A stretch of DNA of 64,000 bases from Morganella psychrotolerans (GTDB taxonomy: Bacteria; Pseudomonadota; Gammaproteobacteria; Enterobacterales; Enterobacteriaceae), in the NCBI RefSeq assembly GCF_001676055.1, contig NZ_LZEX01000044.1, positions 148,019-212,018 on the forward strand, given 5' to 3'. Position numbers and translations under genes: made by a program. This document shows positions 19,272 through 28,177 of this stretch, one piece after another (position 1 is the stretch's first letter; each line of letters begins with the position of its first letter). The notes beneath the pieces were generated by a model. The model did not search any database. It was not told the origin of the DNA and saw nothing but the letters and a program-made list of their open reading frames with translations.

Positions 19272-20480
19272 TTATTCAGCCAGGATATCGAGTGCAAACC
19301 GGATTGCCTGTAGTAACTTATCTATATCATTCGATTGATTATATGGCATAAATGAAACACGCAGGCAGCCGTCTGTATTCAGCGCCTGACAAAGCGGTTG
19401 TGCGCAATGTTGTCCATGGCGCAGCGCAATGCCTTTCTCCGCCAGTAGTGTGGCGATATCACTGTGATGAATATTATCAAAATTGAATGCCAGCAGCGGG
19501 CTGCCGGGCGCGCGATAGCTGCGAAAGCCGGGCAGTGCGGCGAGTTGTTGTTCTGCACTGTCACATAAGGCAATGGTATGATGGTGCGCAGCACGAAGAT
19601 CACAGGTTTCAAGCCAGCGGAGTGTTGCACCGAAAGCGATAACGCCCGCCACATTTGGCGTGCCGGCTTCAAACCGTGCGGGAACCGGGGCCGGGGTGAA
19701 ACTGAAAAAATCGGTGTCCGTCAGCATTTTTCCGCCGCCCTGCCAGGGTTGCATGGCATCAAGCAGCTCACCACGTCCGTACAGTACGCCCAGCCCGTTC
19801 GGGCCGTATATCTTGTGTGCTGAGAAGGCGTAAAAATCGATATCACTTTGCGTGACATCGCAAGGGTGATGAACAACACCTTGTGCGCCGTCGACAACAA
19901 TCAGCGCGCCATACTGGTGTGCCAGCCGGGCGGTACGGTCAATATCCGGCTGAAAACCGGTGACATTTGACATCTGAGTGACCGCCACTACGCGGGTCTG
20001 CGGCGTAAGCAGTGTTTGCAGCTGAGCATAGCAGAGCGTGCGGTCTTCGGTCAGCGGCCACTTTACCAGTGTTGCACCGGTTTGCTGCGCCAGGATTATC
20101 CACGGGATCAGATTAGAGTGGTGTTCCAGTTCGCTGACAATGATTTCATCACCCGGTTGCAGGCGCGGGCGGAAATAGCCCTGTGTGACCAGATTGATGG
20201 ATTCCGTGGTGCCTTTTGTCCAGATACAGTGGCGGGCATCATCTGCATTAATCAGCCGGCAGACGGCATCACGCGCCTGTTCAAACTGCTCCGTTGCTGT
20301 CTGCGCCTGCTGATGGTGGCTGCGGTGAACCGTTGCACCACTGTTATGCTGATAATAGTGGTGCGTTGCCTGCGACATTGCGTCAGGTTTCAGCGCGGTG
20401 GCGGCACTGTCGAGAAAAACGGTGTCACTGGCTATGCCGGGAAAGCAGGTGCGGAATGTGTCGGGAGAGAAGGTTTTCAT
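19272..20480 (-). CDS. csdA: CsdA, class II cysteine desulfurase
   Basis: A 402-residue PLP enzyme that removes sulfur from cysteine (also cysteine sulfinate and selenocysteine). The PLP lysine is in AFSAHKIYGPNG (near 223) and the active-site cysteine is C359 in RHGQHCAQPL, as in E. coli CsdA (C358). It is transcribed with csdE and faces tcdA, its known partner pathway. Upstream come the gcvB terminator and gcvB on the same strand. Confidence 0.95.
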   Translation of the reverse strand: MKTFSPDTFRTCFPGIASDTVFLDSAATALKPDAMSQATHHYYQHNSGATVHRSHHQQAQTATEQFEQARDAVCRLINADDARHCIWTKGTTESINLVTQGYFRPRLQPGDEIIVSELEHHSNLIPWIILAQQTGATLVKWPLTEDRTLCYAQLQTLLTPQTRVVAVTQMSNVTGFQPDIDRTARLAHQYGALIVVDGAQGVVHHPCDVTQSDIDFYAFSAHKIYGPNGLGVLYGRGELLDAMQPWQGGGKMLTDTDFFSFTPAPVPARFEAGTPNVAGVIAFGATLRWLETCDLRAAHHHTIALCDSAEQQLAALPGFRSYRAPGSPLLAFNFDNIHHSDIATLLAEKGIALRHGQHCAQPLCQALNTDGCLRVSFMPYNQSNDIDKLLQAIRFALDILAE

Positions 20481-20679
20481 CGGTTTAATTAATCAGGGTC
20501 TGAGATAAACAGAGCTTATGCAAAATGTGCGGTGTCCGGTACATCTGCGGCGTAAATCAGCCGGCGACCGGCCTGAGTGCGTCAGGTAGCACCGTCAGCG
20601 ACAGTTTACTATAATCAAGATTGCGCTGTCTTTCCAGATTTCCGGCAGATTTCAGACTGAGTTTTGCGGAAGAAGAACA

Positions 20680-20880
20680 AAAAAAAAGCACCGCAATCGG
20701 CGGTGCATACAAAAAATCACTATGGACAGACAGGGTAAATGTACAGGAAGTGAAAAAAACAGTAGCTTAAGCTACTATGTCCGGAATTTCCGGACAACTT
20801 GCAAACACAACATCACAACCACATAGCCAAAAGTTTTGCAGTATCGCTACTGCCCGACTTTTCGTTCCGGCTCAGGAAGT
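20680..20880 (-). ncRNA. gcvB: GcvB small regulatory RNA
   Basis: The minus strand reads ACTTCCTGAGCCGGAACGAA at its 5' end, identical to the E. coli GcvB start. It contains the G/U-rich R1 seed (TTGTGATGTTGTGTTTGC), the conserved CACTTCCTGTACATTTACCC segment with CTGTCTGTCCATAGTG, and the terminator GCACCGCCGATTGCGGTGC followed by nine T. Its length of about 201 bases matches the family. GcvB is an Hfq-dependent repressor of amino acid and peptide transporter mRNAs. It is divergent from gcvA, its activator gene, as in E. coli. Confidence 0.95.
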
Positions 20881-20886
20881 GGGCAT

Positions 20887-20915
20887 ACTATAGGTATTTA
20901 CTGGTGTATCATCAA
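20887..20915 (-). promoter_or_regulatory. gcvB promoter
   Basis: On the minus strand TTGATG (20910-20915), a 17-base spacer and TATAGT (20887-20892) lie 6 bases ahead of the expected GcvB 5' end at 20880. A CTAAT motif, known from GcvA sites, lies upstream at 20948-20952. A TATAAT on the plus strand at 20925-20930 is a likely gcvA -10, so the two divergent promoters overlap. Confidence 0.75.
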
Positions 20916-20959
20916 GGGACAAATTATAATGCTTCGGATTAAAAAAACTAATCCTATTC

Positions 20960-20997
20960 TATACCCGACACCATGAATTTGAATGAATAAGGGTATA
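20960..20997. repeat. ERIC remnant, termini only (38 bp)
   Basis: TATACCC at the left and GAATGAATAAGGGTATA at the right are ERIC ends brought together with almost nothing between. It lies in the gcvA leader, 42 bases before the start codon, and could form a short stem in the mRNA. Confidence 0.6.
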
Positions 20998-21039
20998 AAC
21001 CATGTTACCGGTATCCGGTCCTGATAAATAAGCCTGAAA

Positions 21040-21966
21040 ATGTCCAAACGATTGCCTCCGCTTAATGCTTTGCGTGTTTTTGATGCTGCCGCCCGTCATT
21101 TAAGTTTTACTAAGGCGGCAGAAGAGTTATTTGTCACACAAGCCGCTGTGAGTCATCAGATGAAAAGTCTGGAAGATTTCCTCGGGCTGAAGTTATTTCG
21201 CCGCCGGAATCGTTCGTTGTTGCTGACGGAAGAGGGGCAGAGTTATTATCTCGACATCAAAGAGATTTTTTCCTCTATTAATGATGCAACCCGCAAGCTA
21301 CTGGCGCGCAGCGCAAAAGGGGCGCTGACGGTCAGTTTGTCGCCGAGTTTTGCTATTCAGTGGCTGGTTCCGCGTTTATCCGGTTTTCACCAGGCGTATC
21401 CCGGCATTGATGTCCGGATCCAGGCGGTGGACAGGGAAGAGGATAAACTGGCTGATGATGTGGATGTGGCTATTTTTTACGGGCGGGGTAACTGGCCGGG
21501 CCTGCGGACAGACCGGCTGTATGCGGAATATCTGATACCGGTGTGCGCGCCGTCACTGATGACCGGTGAACGACCACTGAAAATGCTGACTGATTTATCG
21601 TATCATACGCTTTTGCATGATTCGTCCCGCCGCGACTGGCAGGCGTATATCCGCCAGGCGGATCTGCAACAGCAGGTAAACGTGCAGCATGGCCCGATAT
21701 TCAGCCACAGCGCAATGGTTATTCAGGCCGCGGTACACGGACAAGGTGTGGCGCTGGTCAATAATGTGATGGCTAAGAATGAACTGGATGGGGGCAGACT
21801 GGTGTGCCCGTTTAAAGATATCTTAGTCAGCAAAAATGCGTTTTATCTGGTGTGCCAGGACAGTCAGGCAGATTCCGGAAAAATCGCGGCGTTCCGTCAG
21901 TGGATTATGGCACAGGCGGCGAGCGAGCAGGAAAAATTAGGATGGATGACAAGTGAGCAGGATTGA
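21040..21966 (+). CDS. gcvA: GcvA, LysR-type regulator of glycine cleavage
   Basis: A 308-residue LysR-family regulator. The winged helix-turn-helix lies at about 21-65 (SFTKAAEELFVTQAAVSHQMKSLE), followed by the linker helix and the substrate-binding-like effector domain. GcvA activates gcvTHP with glycine, represses it with purines and GcvR, and drives gcvB. The N-terminus MSKRLPPLNALRVFDAAARH is close to E. coli GcvA. It is divergent from gcvB and begins the run gcvA-ygdD-rlmM. Confidence 0.96.
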   Translation: MSKRLPPLNALRVFDAAARHLSFTKAAEELFVTQAAVSHQMKSLEDFLGLKLFRRRNRSLLLTEEGQSYYLDIKEIFSSINDATRKLLARSAKGALTVSLSPSFAIQWLVPRLSGFHQAYPGIDVRIQAVDREEDKLADDVDVAIFYGRGNWPGLRTDRLYAEYLIPVCAPSLMTGERPLKMLTDLSYHTLLHDSSRRDWQAYIRQADLQQQVNVQHGPIFSHSAMVIQAAVHGQGVALVNNVMAKNELDGGRLVCPFKDILVSKNAFYLVCQDSQADSGKIAAFRQWIMAQAASEQEKLGWMTSEQD

Positions 21967-21993
21967 CCTGATCATCACAAAAGGTAATGGCAA

Positions 21994-22389
21994 ATGAATA
22001 GTCGGTTGATGTTAATTTTTGCCGGTTTCAGCGGCTTTTTTTATGTTGCATTTGGCGCGATAGGCTCCCATCTCTTAACGCCTCTGCTGGCAAAGCACCA
22101 GATGGACTGGATTAATTTAGGTCTGCAATACCAAATCTCCCACACGCTTGCAATGATGGGGCTTGCCGCATTGCTGATGCGAAAAGTGGTATTGTGGTTT
22201 TACTGGAGTGGATTATTTTTCGGGATCGGTATTTTACTGTTCAGCGGCAGCCTGTATTGTATGGCGCTTTTGCAGATGAAATACTTTGCCTACTTCACGC
22301 CGGTTGGCGGGGTAAGTTTCCTGTTAGGTTGGGTTTGTGTATTAATCGGCGCAGTGCGTCTAAGGAAAGTGGCTTCCGGCCATGAATAA
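21994..22389 (+). CDS. ygdD: YgdD, DUF423 membrane protein
   Basis: A 131-residue protein with four hydrophobic segments and the family signature [10 protein letters not shown] near residue 22, so a small inner-membrane protein of the DUF423 family. The function is unknown. It follows gcvA by 27 bases and overlaps rlmM by 8 bases, giving the conserved gcvA-ygdD-rlmM order. Confidence 0.92.
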   Translation: MNSRLMLIFAGFSGFFYVAFGAIGSHLLTPLLAKHQMDWINLGLQYQISHTLAMMGLAALLMRKVVLWFYWSGLFFGIGILLFSGSLYCMALLQMKYFAYFTPVGGVSFLLGWVCVLIGAVRLRKVASGHE

Positions 22390-23479
22390 AATTGCATTAT
22401 ATTGCCGTCCGGGCTTTGAAAAAGAGTGTGCAGCCGAGATCACGGATAAAGCCGGACGTCTTGAAATTTTCGGATTCCCGCGTGTTAAAGAGAACAGCGG
22501 GTATGTCATTTTTGAATGTTATCAGCCGGATGATGCTGATCGCATTGCAAAAGAGATCCCGTTTAAAGAATTGATTTTTGCCCGCCAGATGATTGTGGTG
22601 GGTGAATTACTCAAGCATTTACCGGAAAACGATCGCATTACACCGATTATCGGAATGCTGACCGGAATTGTGGATCGCGCCGGTGAGCTGCGTGTTGAAG
22701 TGCCTGATAATGACGAAGCGAAAGAGCTGATGAAGTTCTGCCGTAAGTTTACTGTTCCGCTGCGTTCAGCACTGCGTCAGGAAAAATTACTGCTGGCAAA
22801 AGAGAACCGTGGTCGTCCGGTTATTCACATTTTCTTTATTGCACCGGGTTGTTGCTATGCGGGTTATTCATATTCGAATAATAACTCTTCATTCTATATG
22901 GGTATTCCGCGCCTGAAGTTCCCTTCCGATGCACCGAGCCGTTCCACACTGAAGCTGGAAGAGGCTTTCCACATGTTTATTCCTTACGAAGAGTGGGAAG
23001 AGCGTCTGGAAGGCGGAATGCATGCGGTGGATCTGGGCGCTTGCCCGGGCGGCTGGACCTATCAGCTGGTCAAACACAGCATGCGCGTGCAGGCTGTGGA
23101 TAACGGCACCATGGCAGAAAGCCTGATGAATACCGGACAGGTGCGCCATCTTCGCGAGGACGGCTTTAAGTTTGAACCGTCGTCGAAAAATATCACCTGG
23201 CTGGTGTGTGATATGGTTGAAAAACCGGCAAAAGTTGCAGCGTTGATGACAACCTGGATGGCGAACGGCTGGTGTCGTGAGTCTATTTTCAACTTAAAAC
23301 TGCCGATGAAAAAGCGCTATGAAGAAGTGTCACATATCCTGGAAAAAATGGCTGCAGAGCTGAAAGCTCAGGATATCAATGTCCTTATTCATGCCAAGCA
23401 GCTATATCATGACCGTGAAGAGATAACGGTTCACGTCCAGCGCGTCTGGGGTGCATACAACCCGGATCGGGTCTTCTGA
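22382..23479 (+). CDS. rlmM: RlmM, 23S rRNA 2'-O-ribose C2498 methyltransferase
   Basis: A 365-residue enzyme (E. coli 366) that methylates C2498 of 23S rRNA. A THUMP-type N-terminal domain leads to a Rossmann methyltransferase domain with the SAM motif [14 protein letters not shown] near 217 and the catalytic set around [12 protein letters not shown]. Its start overlaps the ygdD stop by 8 bases. An ERIC repeat begins one base after the stop codon and a strong terminator follows at 23567. Confidence 0.95.
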   Translation: MNKIALYCRPGFEKECAAEITDKAGRLEIFGFPRVKENSGYVIFECYQPDDADRIAKEIPFKELIFARQMIVVGELLKHLPENDRITPIIGMLTGIVDRAGELRVEVPDNDEAKELMKFCRKFTVPLRSALRQEKLLLAKENRGRPVIHIFFIAPGCCYAGYSYSNNNSSFYMGIPRLKFPSDAPSRSTLKLEEAFHMFIPYEEWEERLEGGMHAVDLGACPGGWTYQLVKHSMRVQAVDNGTMAESLMNTGQVRHLREDGFKFEPSSKNITWLVCDMVEKPAKVAALMTTWMANGWCRESIFNLKLPMKKRYEEVSHILEKMAAELKAQDINVLIHAKQLYHDREEITVHVQRVWGAYNPDRVF

Positions 23480-23480
23480 T

Positions 23481-23541
23481 TATACCCTTATTCATTCAAA
23501 CTGCAGGTGCGTTGGCTGCATCCTGAATGACGTTGGGTATA
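23481..23541. repeat. Short ERIC-type repeat (61 bp) abutting rlmM
   Basis: It runs from TATACCCTTATTCATTCAAA to ATGACGTTGGGTATA. Left and right halves are imperfect inverted copies, and the ERIC core is missing. It starts one base after the rlmM stop, so it is in the rlmM 3' UTR. Confidence 0.8.
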
Positions 23542-23566
23542 TCCTGACTGATTACTTCGCGATATA

Positions 23567-23602
23567 AATAATCCCGGCTGATATTGCCGGGATTATTTTT
23601 TG
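23567..23602 (+). terminator. Rho-independent terminator after rlmM
   Basis: AATAATCCCGGC pairs with GCCGGGATTATT across a 7-base loop, followed by TTTT. The stem also has A residues on its left, so it may serve the converging xni transcript too. Confidence 0.8.
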
Positions 23603-23659
23603 TATTATTTCACTTTTGGCATGACCGAATTATTTAAGATATAGCTAATGCTCTTTCCC

Positions 23660-24421
23660 TTAGTGCAATAGCTGGTGCAATCTAAGCTGGTTTAAATTTC
23701 CCTGCAATTCAAGATCCCGCTTCAGAGTGGCAATATCGCGGCAGCAGTAAGCGATATCTTTTCCGTCGATAATTTTTTTACGCCACTTTTCCGGTACGTG
23801 CTCTGTATTGTTATAGAGGGTATCCAAATCCGCAAAGGTGCTGAGCAGTGTAGCTGCGGTTTTGGGACCGATCCCCGCAATTCCCGGTATTTTACTGCTG
23901 CTGATACCGCTTAATCCCCAAAAATCAGGCAGTTGTTGTGATGTGACACCAAATTCTGCAGCGATAAACGGCATATCAAGCCAGCGTTTCTGGAAATAAT
24001 CGCGGATCTGAATGTGCGGAGAAAGCAACTGACAGTAACCTTTGTCTGTGGAGACAATGGTTGCCTGATGTCCCGCCTGACCGACTTTGTGTGCCAGTGT
24101 TGCCGCCAGGTCATCGGCTTCATCGCCCTCAGAGTGCCATGCATTGATGCCGTGGCGGGCAAACATCTCCCGTAGCAGTGGTAACTCCTGCCTGACAATA
24201 TCCGGCATTTCGCTGCGTCCGGCCTTATAACCGGGCAACAACTGATGCCGCCAGCTGTGGCTGCGGTCATCTTCATCAAAGACAGCGACAGCATGTGTGG
24301 GCTGTGCATGCCCCAGAATCTGCATCAGCGCCTGTTCACAGATAATCAGACCGGACTGGCTTTGTACCGCGTAGATCCGGCGGATCAGATTCATTGCATC
24401 GATAATCAGTAAATGGATCAT
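23660..24421 (-). CDS. xni: Xni (YgdG/ExoIX), flap endonuclease-like protein
   Basis: A 253-residue homologue of the Pol I 5'-nuclease domain (E. coli 251), with the acidic cluster in DEDDRS and [13 protein letters not shown] and an H3TH domain ([19 protein letters not shown]). It binds and cleaves 5' flaps in the presence of metal and backs up Pol I. The start is [15 protein letters not shown]. It lies downstream of ppnN with a terminator between them. Confidence 0.93.
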   Translation of the reverse strand: MIHLLIIDAMNLIRRIYAVQSQSGLIICEQALMQILGHAQPTHAVAVFDEDDRSHSWRHQLLPGYKAGRSEMPDIVRQELPLLREMFARHGINAWHSEGDEADDLAATLAHKVGQAGHQATIVSTDKGYCQLLSPHIQIRDYFQKRWLDMPFIAAEFGVTSQQLPDFWGLSGISSSKIPGIAGIGPKTAATLLSTFADLDTLYNNTEHVPEKWRKKIIDGKDIAYCCRDIATLKRDLELQGNLNQLRLHQLLH

Positions 24422-24436
24422 AATCGCTTTATATAT

Positions 24437-24462
24437 AAAATTTCCCCGCCGGAGGCGGGGAA
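24437..24462 (-). terminator. Rho-independent terminator after ppnN
   Basis: On the minus strand TTCCCCGCC-TCC-GGCGGGGAA is followed by ATTTTAT, 24 bases beyond the ppnN stop. It separates ppnN from xni. Confidence 0.8.
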
Positions 24463-24485
24463 GTCAGTTCAGAGAAAGGTAATCA

Positions 24486-25853
24486 TCAGCGGACGATTTC
24501 GTAGCACGGCTCGTAGGCGGAGCTGCCCGGCAGCTTCATCCGGTGCTGGTCAACGAATCCGCGCAGCATGACATCCATGCGCTGCATAATGCTTTCTTCG
24601 CCATGGATTTTAAATGGTCCGTGTTGTGCAATTGCCTGTAGGCCATTTTCTTTTACGTTACCGGCGACAATACCGGAGAAGGCACGGCGCAGATCAGCCG
24701 CCAGTTTTTCCGGTGCCTGGTTACGGTAAAGGTTCAGCGCCGCCATGTTTTCATGGGTCGGGTCAAACGGATGCTGTAAATCATCGGCAATTTTAATTGA
24801 CCAGTTGAAGCTGTATGCATCGCCGGTACTGCGGCGGTTATCTTTCACCATCGGCATAGCGTGCTTCATGACACGGGCAACTTCAACCGGATCGTCAATA
24901 ATAATCTGATAGTGGCGTGTTGCATCCTCGCCCAGAGTATTGATCACGAAATCATTGAGGACACGGAAGTAGTCTGCACTCTCTTTTGGCCCGGTTAAGA
25001 CCAGCGGCAATACCTGCTCTTTATTATCCGGATGCATCAGTATTCCCAACAGATAAAGCAGCTCTTCCGCTGTACCGACGCCGCCCGGGAAGATAATTAT
25101 CCCGTGTGCGAGACGGACAAAGCTCTCAAGGCGCTTTTCGATATCCGGCATGATGATCAGTTCATTGACCAGCGGATTAGGCGGCTCAGCGGCGATAATC
25201 GACGGTTCTGTCAGCCCGATAAACCGGCTGTTTTTGTAGCCTTGTTGTGCGTGACCGACAGCCGCACCTTTCATCGGTGCTTCCATGGCACCCGGTCCGC
25301 AGCCGGTACAGATATTCAGTTCGCGCAGTCCCAGTTCGTTACCGACTTTGCGCCCGTACAGGTATTCTGTTTCATTGATGGAGTGACCGCCCCAGCAGAC
25401 AATCATATTCGGATCTTCATCAATATGCAGGGCACGGGCATTGCGCAGAATAAAGAAGATCAGGTTGGTCAGATGCGCACCATCATCCAGATTCAGACCA
25501 CGGCAGCGCTGGGCGTCCGTAATTTGTGTCTGCACAAACAGAATGTCGCGCAATACAGCGAACAGATTTGCCTGGAGTGAGCGGATAATTTTACCGTCAA
25601 CAAAGGCATTTTGCGGCGGATTGACCAGTTCGAGTTTTACACCACGCTCACGGCGCAGCACATTGATATCAAAATCCTGAAATTTAGACAGCAACGCGTG
25701 ACTGTTGTCTGTCTGGCTGCCGGAGTTCAGTACCGCCAGCGAGCAATTGCGGTAAAGGCGGTACAGGTGGCTGCTCGCGGTTCGTTTTAAAACATCAACT
25801 TCGAACTGAGAGAGCAGGTCCATCGAACCTAGCGGGCTGATATGTGTGATCAA
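24486..25853 (-). CDS. ppnN: PpnN (YgdH), pyrimidine/purine nucleotide 5'-monophosphate nucleosidase
   Basis: A 455-residue LOG-family nucleosidase (E. coli 454) that hydrolyses nucleoside monophosphates to base and ribose 5-phosphate and is stimulated by (p)ppGpp. The LOG signature [15 protein letters not shown] and [15 protein letters not shown] are present. I chose a TTG start at 25853 because AAGGAG lies 6 bases before it and translation then begins (M)[11 protein letters not shown], identical in layout to E. coli; an ATG at 25892 would add 13 unrelated residues. Confidence 0.92.
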   Translation of the reverse strand: MITHISPLGSMDLLSQFEVDVLKRTASSHLYRLYRNCSLAVLNSGSQTDNSHALLSKFQDFDINVLRRERGVKLELVNPPQNAFVDGKIIRSLQANLFAVLRDILFVQTQITDAQRCRGLNLDDGAHLTNLIFFILRNARALHIDEDPNMIVCWGGHSINETEYLYGRKVGNELGLRELNICTGCGPGAMEAPMKGAAVGHAQQGYKNSRFIGLTEPSIIAAEPPNPLVNELIIMPDIEKRLESFVRLAHGIIIFPGGVGTAEELLYLLGILMHPDNKEQVLPLVLTGPKESADYFRVLNDFVINTLGEDATRHYQIIIDDPVEVARVMKHAMPMVKDNRRSTGDAYSFNWSIKIADDLQHPFDPTHENMAALNLYRNQAPEKLAADLRRAFSGIVAGNVKENGLQAIAQHGPFKIHGEESIMQRMDVMLRGFVDQHRMKLPGSSAYEPCYEIVR

Positions 25854-25916
25854 GTAAAACTCCTTGTTATCCCGTGGATAAAATATGTTCACTCTGCACG
25901 TTCCGTACTGTCGGCC

Positions 25917-26768
25917 TTACTGGCGGGCCAGACGGGCTGCGGATGGTGTAAAGTCCGTATTTGTACGCCACGGATTGATATCCAGCCCGCCGCGCCGTGT
26001 GTAACGGGCGTAGACGGTCAGGGTTGCCGGGCGGCAGTGTGTATTGATATCAGTAAAAATACGCTCAACACACTGTTCATGAAATTCGTTATGGTTGCGG
26101 AATGACACCAGATAGCGCAGTAGTTTGGCGCGATCGATCCGTGGACCACGGTATTGGATTGAGACCGATCCCCAATCCGGCTGCTGTGTGATCAGGCAGT
26201 TTGATTTTAACAGGTGGCTGACTAACGTTTCTTCAACGAAATCGTCGTTGTCATTGACCGCGTCAATAAGATACTCACTGCTAAACTGATAATCCGCAAT
26301 AGTAATATCCTGATAATCAAGACATTCACCGGTAAAATCAACGATTTTTTGTTCAGCGAACTGTTCCGGGCGCAGAAGTTTAACGGTTACCTCACCCTGT
26401 GCGCAGGCACTCAAATCCTGCTCCAGTGTTTTTCGTACATCATCAGCAGAGGCAAAAACAGTCTGATTAAAGCTGTTGAGATAGAGCTTAAAGCTTTTTG
26501 ATTCAATCAGATTCAGCCCGCCGGCATCGAGTGAGACATAACCCAGCGCGATACAGGGAACCCCGTTGGGTTGCAGCCAGGAGAGCTCATACAGCGTCCA
26601 GAGATCCGCACCACGGAAAGGCAGGTTATCTGCATGCAGATGCAGTGCATCCCGGTTCAGGCTGCGCGGTACACCCTGCAATAATGCGGGATTGTAGTGC
26701 TGCTCGTAGCCGGTTTTTTTGCCCAGCGTCAGAGACGCTAACTCAGCTTTTCCTTCATACAGAGACAT
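25917..26768 (-). CDS. queF: QueF, NADPH-dependent preQ0 reductase
   Basis: A 283-residue long-form (type II) QueF (E. coli 282) that reduces 7-cyano-7-deazaguanine to preQ1 in queuosine synthesis. The tandem T-fold shows [16 protein letters not shown] in the N-terminal half, [20 protein letters not shown] with the catalytic cysteine, and [13 protein letters not shown]. The start at 26768 ([17 protein letters not shown]) matches family length; an upstream ATG at 26828 would add 20 unrelated residues over the syd promoter. It is divergent from syd. Confidence 0.95.
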   Translation of the reverse strand: MSLYEGKAELASLTLGKKTGYEQHYNPALLQGVPRSLNRDALHLHADNLPFRGADLWTLYELSWLQPNGVPCIALGYVSLDAGGLNLIESKSFKLYLNSFNQTVFASADDVRKTLEQDLSACAQGEVTVKLLRPEQFAEQKIVDFTGECLDYQDITIADYQFSSEYLIDAVNDNDDFVEETLVSHLLKSNCLITQQPDWGSVSIQYRGPRIDRAKLLRYLVSFRNHNEFHEQCVERIFTDINTHCRPATLTVYARYTRRGGLDINPWRTNTDFTPSAARLARQ

Positions 26769-26876
26769 ATATAGCCTTTTAACATCAGATGACAAAATTG
26801 TACGCCTGTCGCCAATATAGCCTGTCATACGTTACTATAGCGATATGGCACACTTATTTTTATCAGGTTTTGCGAA

Positions 26877-27428
26877 ATGACCCGAACGGTTTCTCAGGCG
26901 TTACATCAGTTTACCCGACATTATGTCGGTTTATGTCAGGAAAAAACAGGCTTAGCGCCGGTCAGTCATGAACTTTACAGCATTCCGTCACCGTGTATTA
27001 TTCGTACAGGTGATGAGTGTGTGTACTGGATGCCGGCAGCATTTACGGCTGATCCACATTTACAACCGGTTGAAAATGCGCTGGGAATTGAAGTGCATCC
27101 GGATGTGGCTGAATATTACACACAGCAGTTCGCGGGGGATATGCAGGCGAACTTTGAGGGGCTGCCGCTCAGTCTGGTACAGGTCTGGAGTGAAGACGAT
27201 TTTATCCGTCTTCAGGAAAACCTGATAGGTCACCTGGTGACACAGCGGCGTCTCAAACTTCCGCCGACCCTGTTTATTGCCACCCTTGAGTCAGAGTTTG
27301 ACATCATTTCAGTCTGTAATCTGAGCGGGGAAGTTCTCCTGGAAACATTCGGCACTAAAAAGCGCCGGGTACTTGCTGCGGATATTGCGACATTTCTTTC
27401 TCTGCTGACTGTTGAATTTACAGCATAA
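26877..27428 (+). CDS. syd: Syd, SecY-interacting protein
   Basis: A 183-residue cytoplasmic protein (E. coli 181) that binds the cytosolic face of SecYEG and is proposed to check assembly of the translocon. The alignment is clear at SPCIIRTGDECVYWMPA and LPLSLVQVWSEDDFIRLQENLIGHL. It is divergent from queF and upstream of the non-coding csrB-position gap and yqcC, the order known from other enterics. Confidence 0.93.
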   Translation: MTRTVSQALHQFTRHYVGLCQEKTGLAPVSHELYSIPSPCIIRTGDECVYWMPAAFTADPHLQPVENALGIEVHPDVAEYYTQQFAGDMQANFEGLPLSLVQVWSEDDFIRLQENLIGHLVTQRRLKLPPTLFIATLESEFDIISVCNLSGEVLLETFGTKKRRVLAADIATFLSLLTVEFTA

Positions 27429-27568
27429 CGATAACTGACATCCGTGTGGGATTCTGTCGCTTTATCCTGCTGCCTCTGTCCGGAAATCATGACAGTTTGT
27501 TAAAAATAATCAGACAATTCATCAGGTTATTTTTTGTTACACGTTGATGCGACAAATAGTTACCTGTG

Positions 27569-27710
27569 CTTGTGTTGTTTGTACCTGCGGGTTCCTGCAT
27601 CCTGTCTGTGTTCATAAGGAAATGGACGAAAATAAACGGACGTATTTTCTTCAGGGACAGGATGTTATTTCATTAAAAATGAGGGGGGATTTTCCCCCCT
27701 CTTTTTTATT
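27569..27710 (+). ncRNA. Candidate GGA-rich small RNA at the csrB position (hypothesis)
   Basis: A possible promoter has TTGTTA (27534-27539), a 17-base spacer and TAGTTA (27557-27562). The predicted transcript would be about 140 bases, with a G/U-rich 5' part (TGTGCTTGTGTTGTTTGTAC) and six GGA motifs within 27617-27689, ending at a very strong terminator. GGA motifs bind CsrA, and enterics encode CsrB between syd and yqcC in this orientation. It is much shorter than CsrB and no sequence alignment to it is evident, so this is a hypothesis. Confidence 0.35.
27681..27707 (+). terminator. Strong terminator in the syd-yqcC gap
   Basis: GAGGGGGG pairs perfectly with CCCCCCTC around a 5-base loop and is followed by six T. 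It lies 250 bases after the syd stop, which suggests that it ends a separate transcript or a long syd 3' UTR. Confidence 0.88.
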
Positions 27711-27770
27711 GCCTTTTTTGTACCCGGATCGCGGGAATTGATTTTTACTTAATTGACACCAATGTTACGC

Positions 27771-27810
27771 TATACCCAATATTATTCAGGATGCAGGCAG
27801 CAAGCTCCGC
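27771..27810. repeat. Truncated ERIC element (left arm)
   Basis: TATACCC is followed by ATTATTCAGGATGCAGGCAG and CAAGCTCC, an ERIC left arm as far as the GGCAAGCT region. No right terminus with GGGTATA is found before yqcC, so the copy is decayed. Confidence 0.55.
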
Positions 27811-27853
27811 CTTCCTGAGATGAACTTATTGTGCGGGTGAACAGGTTTCAGTT

Positions 27854-28177
27854 ATGACAAAACATCAGCAGATTGTTGATATTCTTACCGGTATTGAAGA
27901 AGAAATGCGCGCAGTTGATCTGTGGCAGGGACAGCCGCCTGCGGCAGATGCGTTTGAAAGCAAACTGCCGTTTGCCGTCGATACCATGAATGCCCACGAA
28001 TGGTTACAGTGGATCCTTATTCCGCGCCTGTATGCTGTGATTGAGCAGGGTTCAGCATTACCGTCCGCCTTTCAGATAACCCCGTATTTTGAAGAGCATT
28101 ACCGCAATGATGCAGAATCGGCACGCTATCTGGCATTATTAAATCATCTGCGGACATTGGACGGGCTTTTCGCGTGA
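27854..28177 (+). CDS. yqcC: YqcC, DUF446 family protein
   Basis: A 107-residue protein of the YqcC/DUF446 family with the signature MNAHEWLQWILIPRL in the middle. It is predicted all-helical and cytoplasmic; the function is unknown. It overlaps truC by 4 bases (GTGA) and is probably cotranscribed with truC and yqcA. Confidence 0.93.
   Translation: MTKHQQIVDILTGIEEEMRAVDLWQGQPPAADAFESKLPFAVDTMNAHEWLQWILIPRLYAVIEQGSALPSAFQITPYFEEHYRNDAESARYLALLNHLRTLDGLFA

Larger units (their letters stand above)
27429..27853. other. syd-yqcC intergenic region (425 bp)
   Basis: It holds the candidate small RNA and terminator listed separately and, from 27771, the left arm of a truncated ERIC element. A TTGACA at 27753-27758 ahead of yqcC may be a -35 element, with no clear -10. 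The rest shows nothing I recognise. Confidence 0.6.

Noticed and set aside
20016..20492. 158-codon open frame antisense to csdA
   Set aside because: csdA covers it fully and keeps all catalytic residues; no support for the opposite strand.
25032..25580. 182-codon open frame antisense to ppnN
   Set aside because: It is inside ppnN with no separate promoter or ribosome site.
26769..26876. preQ1 riboswitch before queF
   Set aside because: The gap is AT-rich and short, with no preQ1 aptamer pattern that I can recognise.
27544..27741. 65-codon open frame in the syd-yqcC gap
   Set aside because: It runs through a perfect rho-independent terminator; the only internal ATG with a nearby AAGGA is too close to it, and the product has no recognisable pattern.
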